A stretch of DNA of 64,000 nt, taken from Nymphaea colorata (taxonomy: Eukaryota; Streptophyta; Magnoliopsida; Nymphaeales; Nymphaeaceae). Made by a program: the position numbers and the translations under genes. The stretch is taken from contig NC_045140.1 of assembly GCF_008831285.2 (NCBI RefSeq), forward strand, positions 3,575,528-3,639,527. The letters run 5' to 3'. Of this stretch, positions 43,901-56,405 are shown in pieces (position 1 is the stretch's first letter; every line of letters begins with the position of its first letter). The notes under the pieces were generated by a model, which saw only the letters and a list, made by a program, of their open reading frames with translations, was not told where the DNA came from and made no database searches.

Positions 43901-45941
43901 TCTTTGAAGAAATGAATGGAGATTCTCTAATAAGGTTCATGGTGCTTTACAAATTACAATTTACGTATGTAGCTCCTCAGTACCATCAATTACAAGGATT
44001 GTGACTTCTTGGTCTTTCTCTCTCCTTATTAAATATGTTCTAAAAGGGGGAGGTCAGGAGAGAGATAGACACAATAGCGTGTGTGTATGTATGTACGTAA
44101 TATATATATATATAAATATATATATAATGAAAATGAAGTTAGTTACGTTGATACATGGTCTTGATGACCTCATTACTCTATCTGTTGGTTGCATTAAACT
44201 GCTTGTTATTTATTCTAGTAATTTAAGTAAATTACTACAAGCAGAGTCATTCTTTAGTGGGGAACTATCTAACAGCATTTACATGGAAGGCACGTCTTCC
44301 TGATTTAGTTTATTGTTGAGAAAATTTTTCCCTCTTGAACCAGCCACTATTTTGATAAACCAAGTCCTTTATCTGAAGTTGGAGATCCATCTAATGAATA
44401 GTTTTAATTTTGATTCTTATCTATCATATCGCCTTTCTGTAATGCTTACAATTGTGAAGGAGCATTGCTTTTCTTGTGTAGCTTGCATTGTTGGGTTTCT
44501 TGCAGGTCCTCATAGGTTGTGAGTCTGTAAGGATCACACTTTGATTGAAATTAAAAGAAAAAACATTTTCTTGGTGCTTAAGTGATTCTCCTTTCTATGA
44601 TTGGTTTCTTGCACATAGTAAAATGATTGTCCAAATTTTTGGGCTGTTGAGCTTTTGGAATGGCAAGGGAGAGGCACAAAACTTGTCATAAAGGAAAGCA
44701 ACGGAACAAAGTTTAATGGCCTGAATGTTCAGAAAGGAGATGGATGGTGAAATTTTAATACTCTTTTGATTCTTACTTTGTCAAAATGTCTTCAGCTAGT
44801 AAACTCTTCATATGGTCTATGTGGAAGGAGGCTATTTACACTTAATTCAATGTTGTAAAGTGGATATTGTAACTGTATTAGTTTTTCCAATATATATGCT
44901 GTATCATAATGTATCATAAAAATATCGTAAATTTATTTTTATTTTTAAATTTAAAAAAAGGAAAAAGGGAAAAATCAATAAAAATTTGTTCTCTATAAAA
45001 ACATGTCACACATAAATATAGAGTTATGGCAAAGAACATTAATCAATTTAATAAAACATAATCATAACATCGTAAGGCATAACACATCAAGAAATAAGTT
45101 TAAAATTTTAAACTAAAGTGTTACATATCACAAGATAAAATTTTACATTCTCATTCTCATTTTCATTTTCATTTTTATCTTTTTCTCATTGTCATTTGCA
45201 ATTACATCATCTTCTTCAAATACAATATCAATGTATACAAACTCTTCTTTGAGTTGTTTTTCTTGGGAAAGTTTCGAGAAAATCTTGACAAATTTTAAAA
45301 AATTTAAAAAGGAAAGATCCTAAGAATTTAAAAATATGAAAATAAAAATCTAGTACCTGAAAAATTATAAAAAGTGTGAAAAAGTAAAAAAACATAGAAA
45401 ATGCATAAAACGGAAAAAAACACGTTTTATCGCTTATTTTCATTTCAGCGTTTTTATTTTTTTGGCTGACTTGTTTTTAATTTTTTTTTTGCATTTTTTT
45501 TGAAATAGCATGTTTTCTGCATAGAATATCTCCAGGTAAAATTTAGATATTAGGCTTTTGCATGAAGTAGTTGATGAAGTTTTCAGTCCACCTTTGAATC
45601 ATGATGTTCTACATAGGTGTGTATAATCTCTTTTATCTTTCAAGTTCCCTTTGATGGCCTCTTATGCTTTATTTGGAGCTAAGTCATATGGGTACTGGTT
45701 CAAGTATGGGTACGGCAAAGCATATACATAAAAAATATGGATATGGGGCTATTACAAGGGTGTGTGTGTGTGTGTATGAATTTGAAATCAATTTTTTATT
45801 TTGTGTTGCTAAAAAGCGCTGCAAAAGGTGCATCCTGTTGCTAAAAACCGTGACTAAATATGTCGTCGATGCACCTTTTGCAATGGTTTTTAATGACACT
45901 AAAAAAATAACCATCCCTCAATTCCTCTCCCCCAAACCACC

Positions 45942-46038
<97 letters not shown>

Positions 46039-49000
46039 GATATGTATTATATTCCACAATAGTTCAAAAGTAAGGCAAAATTCATACATAATAACTCATT
46101 TAATAGTCCATGCATGTAGGCCAATGAAAACCAAATTAAGAACATTGTTCGTCATTGAAGTGTGCAGCTGCAATTGTTGAACATTGAATGTGGTTATGTA
46201 TTTTGAAATCTCTGTTTTCTATTTAGAAGTGAGGGAGAGGGGGCCTTTTCAAAGCGAAATAAAAAAGGGCATCAAGACCCTTTTCTGTCTGCCGACGACA
46301 TATTGCAAGATGCGGAGTATGTATCACTTGGTACCTATGATATGGGTGCTGGACACACTAGATGTGGAGGCGTATTGTAACGTTTTTTAAAACGTTTACA
46401 GTATCTCAATACATACAAATACATCACTAACTTAATTTCTAGTTGGCAAGGTCACTGTTGGAAAAGCTGTTTGTTCAGGTCCAGCATTAGGATTAAATTC
46501 TCTATGCTGATTTTGTTACACCCCTAGACCACAAGTTTTTTCAAAGGATGCTTATCTTCACTAAGTGACTCTATATCCTTGTTTGTGAGGTCAAGCTGCC
46601 TATGAGTTTGGTCCTGCTTTTCTTCTTTTCGTCCTCTTCAGGATTCACATGCTTATTCTTCTATTGCGGGTAGATCCAATTTTTCGTTCAAGCTTGGGCA
46701 AATTGATTATCCTACAGGTGTTTATATATATTGCAAAGTTGATGTGGGCATCCTCTTCTAAACTTTAAATTCATTTTTAACTGCATCTGCTTTACAATTT
46801 GGGGCCTTAAGTATTTGTTATTATAACGCCAGTCTTTGAAGATTATGTTGTTGACTGGTATTTATGGGAACATGTCTTTTCAGGGCCATGGTTTCGGGTG
46901 TCCAATGTGTCATATCCTGAAGTTCTGAATGTGGAGCTAGCAGTTGAGGAATTATGTGGTATTTGTAAATGTTAGACTATTTGGAAATTTTTGTTTTAAA
47001 ATTCCATATGAGAGTTTATTTATTGAGGAGTTTTAACCTTTTTTTTTCTTTCCAGTGAATGATTATATGTGTCGTTGGGATCCTCTGAAACCGACCTCGA
47101 CATCCATGTTTAGAGAGGTGCTAAGTGTGCTCACTGTCCAGGAACTGCGGGAGTTTTCACGCATTGTGCATGTGAAGGTTTATGTTTTAATTCATTATCA
47201 TATCATGCAATAAAATCTGTTTATACTATGGCTGCAAACCAATCAGACCTTCTCAGGTTTCCATTCAACTCTGTCAGTTGTTCTTGGATTCAAAATGTTA
47301 AATAAGAAATGACATACGTTTGGATTTCTTAATTTGGATTTGTGTTCAAACTAGGATCATGTTCAAATCAAATTGGTTCTGGAGCCCAATTCTGTGAAGT
47401 TTCTGCATGTTAAAGACATGGTTTTAACTAGAGTCACGGGAAGAATGCTTTTCAAGGAATATGCTTCAGAAGCAATGAATGCCAACCTTCCTATATGCCC
47501 CACGAAGAACAACTTGGAAAACAGAAGCTTGCCTCCCCTACAAAGGAAGCAAAATTCCTCAAATTGAGAAGCAAGCTTTCCATTGATTAGGATACAAGCT
47601 TCCTTATTCATGGATTGGGAATTTTCTTATTTTTGACAATTTTTTATAAAGTTGTTTTGCTTCAAATTCAGTTCTCCTTCACTTCGTAATTTGCTTTCTA
47701 CTTTGATTTGTGATCCGTTTCTGGTTCAATTATTGGTTCCTTTTTAGTTTGTTTCTGTTCTTCCTTCATGTAACTTTCATGGATCTCCTTCTCGCTTTCA
47801 CCTGTCACTTCTGGTTCTGCAATTGGCAGCTCTGGTTATGTCAGTGAATATGGGTGTAGACACCGGTTTGGAGTCCGTGTGTTGTGCATCTTTCTTTTTC
47901 TCTCTCATCTTTTCTACCCTAGGCTTGGTGGATCCTAAGGAGGGAAAGGGGAGATGAAAAACTGGTCCCAAAAAGAGACTGGTTTTATTCATTCCTCATA
48001 TATATAGTATGTGTGTGTGTGTGTGTATTAAATTTTATGTGTTCATAAGTAAATAACATGAAGGCTTTCACAAGTAAAAGATTTTTTGAAGAAAAAAGAA
48101 TAATATAATTGATCAAATATTTCTTTCTTAATATTTTAAAGTTAAGAAACAATATCCTACTCACATCAAAGTTAACCAAGTCCTGAACTGGGGAAAAATA
48201 GCATAGAGTGTTGACCCTATCTGGTGCAGCTTCAACCATGTCCAAGTTGTATCTTAATCTAGAGATGCATCCATGTCCTGAAGTTTGACAAAAATGTGAC
48301 TGACTCTTATTTGTGTTCATACGACATAGATTTTGAGCAATTTCTTGTTGGATCCAACAATAGGTTTTGACCATTTCCTTGGATCCAACAATTAGGATTC
48401 CAGTAAAGGTTTTGGTCTAGAGTGTATTGTACATCGTTGGGCCTTGTCTGGCTCAGGGTTCAACCAGGTCTTGTTCATGTCTGATTGGACATTGTTGCTT
48501 TAGATTAAGATTTGGATTTTGCATTATAGAGGCTATATCCAATTCCATTCACCCGTAAAAAAGATAATTAAGGTAGTTCAGTGAGTTTCCAGTGATAGGG
48601 GGCAGAAGAACTATAATTTGCATGAAAAGTAACAAAATGCAGAACAGAAACATAAAAGTAGGGTGAGATTTGAAGTTCATGTGAGCTAGTGCTCATCTTA
48701 GAAGATGCATAGCTTTGAGAGTTACATATTTCAAGGAAACTTTTGTTTTCAGTCTCTCTTTTCTACAGGTGACTGGACATATTCTTTAGATGTGTCTAAC
48801 CTTCTCAAATATCACATGGCCATAAATTTAATCTTTTAGACATGCTATGAGTAAATGGTTTTACAAACTGAACCACAAAGGTGGATCATGGATAATTGAT
48901 TTGACTTTCCTTTTAGGACTTTATGAATCTGTTTTGAACACACTTGCCAGTTCATAATGTGGAATGTGCAATTTTTTGTGGACCTTAAATTTTTTTTTTT

Positions 49001-51405
49001 ACTGGTTAGTTCTTGGAGGAGCAGGATATCAGTGAGTATAATTTTTTTTCCATCTTATCAGTGGATATCATTTAATATGCTTCAATAGTTCTGTTCTTCT
49101 CTAATTGCCACATTTCCTTGGAGCACCATGGATGACACTTCCTAAGTTTGGATTTGTCATAGTTGTGCTCCCATATTAATGCATTGACTTCTGATGACTG
49201 CACTGTACAAGTGATACTGTGTGGACAGATACGGGTCAGACATAATTAAACGAAGTATTCAATAACTATATGTCATGCAAGAAGTATATAATAAACAACT
49301 TGATAATTTTACAATAATTATGTAAAGTTCACATAACCTGTAACTGTTGTATTTCTTAGCAATTGTATAACATGTAAAAAAGAAAAAAAACTTCCAACAT
49401 AAACGGGTAATATTTATGCCTCACTGTAAGTAATTAAGTTGAAGTCTGAACGAGATCATGATCCTCAGCAAAATTACCTATAGAAATCAAAGCTGCACAT
49501 ATATGTGAGTCCAATAAAAACTCTCTCTCTCTCTCTCTTTCTTCTGCATCCAAAAAACTCATATTTTATTTGTTTGTCGCAATCTTGAAGTTGTGTATCA
49601 AACCAAACATGCAATTACTTAATTATAAGAAAGGCAAAGAAAAGAACAGCAAACATGAAGAGCTGTGGCAGCATAAACTAGGTTTTCTAATAGTAAATTC
49701 TGCAGATATTATTCTTCCAAAATGAAGAATGTGAGCAATAGGCAAAGTGGTCCATATAGGCCATGGTTCAAAAAGTTTAATGTGTAAGAGTAAAAATTTC
49801 TCAAATGCTTGAAATAACAATTCAATATGTTACACAGGTTACCAATCCCAACAATTCACCACATTAAGGATAGAAGCTCGCCAAGGTTATGCTTTCAATA
49901 ATTCTTAAAAGCCAAAAGCATAAGCTACGTAACACAGATGTGTCACTTCTGCACCTAGATCGCATTGGGTGTGGATGCAACACCGGTGCAGCACACGACA
50001 TGGTCAGAACTTATCTGGTCCAGTCTGCGGCACCAGGCCACCTTCTTTCTAAATCCAATTTGCGTCCAACTCATGTCAGTTGTGTGGCATGTGCTGTTCT
50101 CTTTCTAGTTTATAAAAAGTTCGAAACTTCAAAAACAATTTGCTCATTTAAATCGAGCTCCTGTTCCCATTGCCGCCCTCCTCTTGAGCTCCTTTCTTTG
50201 GTGGTTGTCTCTCTCCAGCGGTTGGCAACGTCTAGTCTCTCAATTCAGCTACATCTCTCTCTCTCTCTCTCTCTTCCCCTTCTTCTTTTCTCTTGTTTCT
50301 CATCTTTAAACTTTAAAGGATTGACATCCTCAAACTCTCTCTCATTTTTCTTCTTCAAAGATCTTTAAAGGGGCCTCAGCCCTTAAGTGACACAACAGTT
50401 TAGACTAAAATTACCTGAACAAAAAAGTTTATTTACAGTAGCAATACATGGCTAAAGTCAAAAGAGAAGAAAGACTATGAAATAGCTGGGTAACAGACCA
50501 TATAAATGGCATGGCTGAAAGTTATATATATCATGGTCACAAATATCGTTACCAGCGCCTTTTTTTTTGGGTATTTTTCGGCGAAGTTCTTTTTTTACTG
50601 AAACTTCTCAGAGTTTTTCTTTTCAAAAATGAAAAATCAAAATGTTAGGTAAAAATACAAGAAATGAAAATCTAATAGAAAGTCATAAAAAGCATCTAGT
50701 TGAAATGATAAAATTGATAAAGTAATAAGTATTGTATTGCATCTAGGAGGTCAGGTCAGGTTACATACCTAAAACAAGGAAAAATAAAACAAATGAAACA
50801 GAAGTTGCAAAAAATGAAAACGGAAAATGAAATAAGAAATAAATGAAAAATCATGATAAAATCGCGATAGATGCATTTTTAATGGTTTTCAAAACATCAT
50901 GATATTTTCATTTTTTTGCTTTCTTCATATTTTTTGTTAATATCACAATATTTTTGAAAATATCGCGATATTTGTGGCTATGATGCACACACACACACAT
51001 ATGTATGTACGTGTGTGTCTATGTCACATAGGTACGGGTTCATGTTAAAATATAAATCCTTCACCAGCACGTTGAAGAGGAGTCTCTTAGGATTCCACCT
51101 CCTTGTAGAATGTGTTAAAATATTTAATGTCCTTGTAACATGTGAAGAGTCTCCTAGGATTCTATGTTGTAGTTAATATCCTTGTTATATGGGAAGTCTC
51201 CTAGGATTCTATGTTGTAGTTAATATCCTTGTAATATGTGAAGTCTCTTAGGTTTCTATGATGTAATTAATGTCCTTGGAGCTTGTAAAATCTCCTAGGA
51301 TTCTACGATTGGAGACTCTTAGAATTCTGAAAATGAGATTATAAATAGAGGCCGTGCAAACCATTTTGGCTACGGCTTCTTCTCCTCAGTTTCTTTTTGT
51401 TTTCA

Positions 51406-51441
<36 letters not shown>

Positions 51442-54400
51442 ATCTCTATCTTCCTGCGTGAGTGCTGTTTTCGGGTTACAGATATTGGTGCTACATTTCT
51501 ATCATGGTATCAGAGCGCCAGGTTACGTTATCTCTACCAAACGAAATGCCCAAACAGGTCTGATCTGGTTAGAACTCTTTTCTCATCTTGTCTCTATCCT
51601 GAATTTACTTTTCTCTTGCGCAATTCTTGTTCCTTTTTCTTCTTGCGTACCCAAGGACACATCTTGTTATATCCTGTCTTCTTTCCCTCTCATCTTCTAC
51701 CTATATACCATTCCTTTCTGCTGTCATGGAAAACCTTTCGCATTCTGGCATGTCCTCAAGTTTTCTTCCTCACCTTATTACCGAAAAACTCAACCATGAG
51801 AATTATTTGATCTGGAAAAGGCAAATCATGCCTTTCATAAGAAGTCAAGGCCTCTTTGGACATCTCGATGGTTCAACAAAGGCTCCACCAATATCCGTCT
51901 TACAGGAAATAAAAAATGAGGCAGGAGAAGTTATTGCTGTTCATGAAGACAACAATCCTGAACATGCTATGTGGATGAGACGTGATCAAAGTCTGGTTGC
52001 GTATATTTTGTCCACTTTATCTCAACAAGTGTTACTTTCAGTTTCCGATGATTGTACTGCAGAAGAATTATGGGAAACCCTTGCTGATACCTTTTCCCAA
52101 ATATCAGAAGCTCGAATTATGTACTTAAAGAAAGAATTTCAGAATTTGAGCAAAGGTTCAACGTTTATCATGGATTATTTGGGGCGTATTAAGGCCGTCG
52201 CAGACCAACTTGCTGCCTCAGGGAATAACATTTCTGATAAGGAAAAGGTGCAGCAAACCTTGAATGGACTTGGGCATGATTATCATGCTTTTATTACAGC
52301 TCTTGAGGTCCTTCCTGTTCTGCCTTTCTTCAACGAACTACAAGGTAAACTTCTCCAACATGAAATGAATATGAAAAGAGTCATTGAAAGGACTGATCAA
52401 GGGAACTCCTAAAATGTGTTGGCTATGAATGTAAAGTTTGGTAAGAGCCATGGGAACTCCAACCATGGTGGTCGTGGCATTCTACCAACACCACATAACC
52501 AAGGTATGTCTCCTTTGGATACTTCAAGAAAAATACCAATTTGTTTTCAGTGCAACAAGAAAGGACACATGAAGGCACAATGTTGGTTTAATCCTCAAAA
52601 TAAAAACAAAGGGGTAAGACATGATTATAAACAAGGAGGACAAAGTTCTAAATCCACCGCTAAAGATATGCAACAGCTATTGATGGCCGCATTCTCAAAG
52701 ATGACTATAAAGCAAAATGAGCAGGGAGAATGGTTCTTGGATTCAGGTGCAGCTACCCATGTGATAGGAAATGCAGGTAAATTGACTAACTTATCCCCTC
52801 ATTACGATAGAAGTTGCATTATAACAGGTGATGAAAAATCTCATCCTATTACACATATTGGAAATGCACATATTCCATTGTCATCCTCGTCTCTATCACT
52901 GTCTAATGTTGTTCTTGCTCCCAATATCAAAAAGAACATCATATCCATTTCTAAACTCATTGATGATACAAGCTCTTCTGTTGAATTCACACCTTCTTCT
53001 GTCTATGTCAAGGACCTCCAAACGAAGAAAATGTTCGCTAGAGGGGAGCGTCAAGGGAATATGTACGTCCTCAAGGAATGTCTACCCAAGGATTCATCCA
53101 CTTTTGATATAGGATTGAAGACATTTTCTCTTTCTCATAATGCGTCATCAGTGCCAAGTTCTTGCCATTTTCAATCAAAAGTAAGGGGCCCTAACCAATT
53201 TTTGGAGTCTGATTTGTGGCATAGTCGGCTAGGACACTGTGGTCGACATTTCATTGAAAAACTTGTCACAAATATTCTCATTCCAAGATCAAGTTTACCT
53301 CTTACTTCAAGTGTCAAAAAATGTTCAAGTTGTGGACTTTGTAAGAGTCATGTTTTACCTTTCCATAATATAAATCAAAGGGCTTCCAAACCTTTTGAAA
53401 CTATTTTTTCTGATGTATGGGGGCCAGCTCCTATTGATTCCATGTCTGGGTCAAGATATTATGTCTTATTCATTGACTCTTACTCACGTTTCACCTGGAT
53501 TTACTTCATGAAACACAAATCAGAAGTACCTCACATATTTCGAAACTTCTATGCCATGATTCAAACTAAATTTTCATCCAATGTGGTGCATTTTCAATGT
53601 GATGGAGGGGGAGAATATTCCTCGCTTGATTTTATTGAATTTCTACGTGAAAAAGGGATAACTAGACAAATTTCCTGCCCTTACACACCACAACAAAATG
53701 GTGTAGTTGAGCGGAAACATCGACATATAGTTGAAAGCGCCATGAGCATGATGCATGATACTAATGTGCCCATTTCCTTGTGGACTGAAGCCTTCCATAC
53801 TGCTGTATACATAATAAATTGTTTGCCTATGACACTCTTGATGTCTAAATCGCCATATTTTACACTCTTAGGCAAACAACCTGATTACAAGAACTTGAAG
53901 GTTTTTGGTTGTGTATGCTATGTTCACGTTGATGCTGCCTTGAGGAACAAATTTGAAGACAAAGCTATTCAATGTAGATTCGTTGGATATGCTGATGAAT
54001 ATAAAGGTTTTCGATGCTATGATCCAACAACTAAACGTATCAAAACTTCAAGAAATGTCATTTTTGATGAAGATAGTTTTGATAATACAAATGAAATGTC
54101 TATGACCATTGAATCTTATGATCCCTGGACCACCAGTACACAGTTATACAATGCAGATCCTGTTATAGAAAATGATGTGCCTCAAAGTGAAGATTCAGAG
54201 AGAGCAATACAACCGTCGGATATGGCTCAAAGTGAAAATCAAGAAGATCCAACACAGTCATCAAGTCATCACGAAAACAATAATGAACAGAGCAACGATG
54301 CACATCGGTATTCGGGTCTTATCTACAGTCGACGACTAAGGGACAGAGATGCTCACAGTGAAGAAGACAACATGCCCCACCTTAGAAGATCCCAACGCAT

Positions 54401-56356
54401 TCGTCATCCCATTCACAGGTGGGTTAACTATGATTCTTTATCACTTGATTTTCAGTTATTCATGGCAAAAGTTGGCAAGGAGGAAGAACCTACTTCATTT
54501 GATCAAGCATCAAAATCACATCATTGGAGAAAGGCTATGAAAGAAGAAATGGATGCCTTGCATGAATGTGGAACATGGGAGATCGTTCCGAGGCCACACG
54601 AAAAGAACGTAGTGGGCTCCAAATGGGTATACAAAATTAAATACAAACCTGACGACAGCATAGAAAGACACAAAGCAAGGTTAGTAGCAAAAGGGTTTAC
54701 ACAACAATATGGAGAAGATTATGATGAGACATTCAGCCCTGTGATCAAAATGAGAACAATTCGCGTGATTATATCATTGGCAGTTGAATATGGATGGAGA
54801 CTACATCAAATGGACGTGAAGAATGCTTTTCTTCACCTCCAGGATACACGAAAGGAGACTCTCATGCATGGGTTTGCAAACTAAGAAAATCTATTTATGG
54901 ACTTAAACAGGCCTCACGTTCGTGGTTTGACAGTTTCTCTTGCAAGATTCAAGAATGTGGTTTTCGGAGATGTCCTCTAGATCACTCTCTTTTCATTTAT
55001 CGAAATGAAAACATATTTACTTTACTTCTTATATATGTTGATGATATTGTTATCACAGGCAATTCAGAAAAACACATAGAAGAAGCTAAAGTTTTGATGA
55101 TGCAAAACTTCAAAATGAAAGAGCTTGGTGATTTACGATTCTTTCTTGGAGTGGAGATTGATAGGCACAATAATCGCCTCACATTGACACAACAGAAATA
55201 CACGTTGGATCTGTTGAAAAAGTCAGGTATGTCTGATTGTAAGTCTGTTGGAACTCCTAGTGTTCTAAATCAAAGACTAAGTGCTCAAGATGGGGAGTTA
55301 TATGAAGATCCTACGCAATATCGAAGTATTGTTGGGGCACTTCAATATCTTACATTTACTAGACCAGATGTGAATCAAGTATCCCAATTTATGCATGCAC
55401 CTAGAGATACTCACATGGATGCTGTCAAAAGAATATTAAGATATCTTAAAGGGACAACAGGAGATGGCTTAGTTTATGGTAAGAGTGAAAATATAACTAC
55501 TGGACATCAACTTATGACATTCACAGATGCAGATTGGGCTGGAGATCCCGATCAAAGAAAGTCCATTTCTGGTTTTTGTATTTTCATTAGACGTAATCTT
55601 GTGTCTTGGAGTTGTCGAAAGCAAAAGGCAGTAGCAAGATCCAGCACTGAAGCTGAATACAGATGCATGGCTGCAGGTACTGCTGAAGTTACATGGGTTA
55701 GACATTTGCTAGAAGACATTGGAGAAAAGATTAAAACATCAATGTTAATGTGCGATAATCAAAGCGCTATTAACATTGCCTTTAATCCCGTACAACATGG
55801 TCGAACAAAGCACATTGAGATTGATCAACACTTTGTTAGACAAAAGGTGGAAGACAAGGAGATTCAGCCTATTTATGTTCGTACAGATGAACAAGTTGCA
55901 GACTTATTTACAAAAGGATTAACAAAGGAACGATTCTGATTTCTAAAAGGCAAGTTGTATATGGTGCAAAACCATGCACAACTTGAGGGAGGGTGTTAAA
56001 ATATAAATCCTTCACCAGCACGTTGAAGAGGAGTCTCTTAGGATTCCACCTCCTTGTAGAATGTGTTAAAATATTTAATGTCCTTGTAACATGTGAAGAG
56101 TCTCCTAAGATTCTATGTTGTAGTTAATATCCTTGTTATATGGGAAGTCTCCTAGGATTCTATGTTGTAGTTAATATCCTTGTAATATGTGAAGTCTCTT
56201 AGGTTTCTATGATGTAATTAATGTCCTTGGAGCTTGTGAAATCTCCTAGGATTCTACGATTGGAGACTTTTAGAATTCTGAAAATGAGATTATAAATAGA
56301 GGCCGTGCAAACCATTTTGGCTACGGCTTCTTCTCCTCAGTTTCTTCTTGTTTTCA

Positions 56357-56405
<49 letters not shown>

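Noticed and set aside
52828-53112. Second-frame open reading frame within copia pol
   Set aside because: It is a shadow of the protease/integrase frame.
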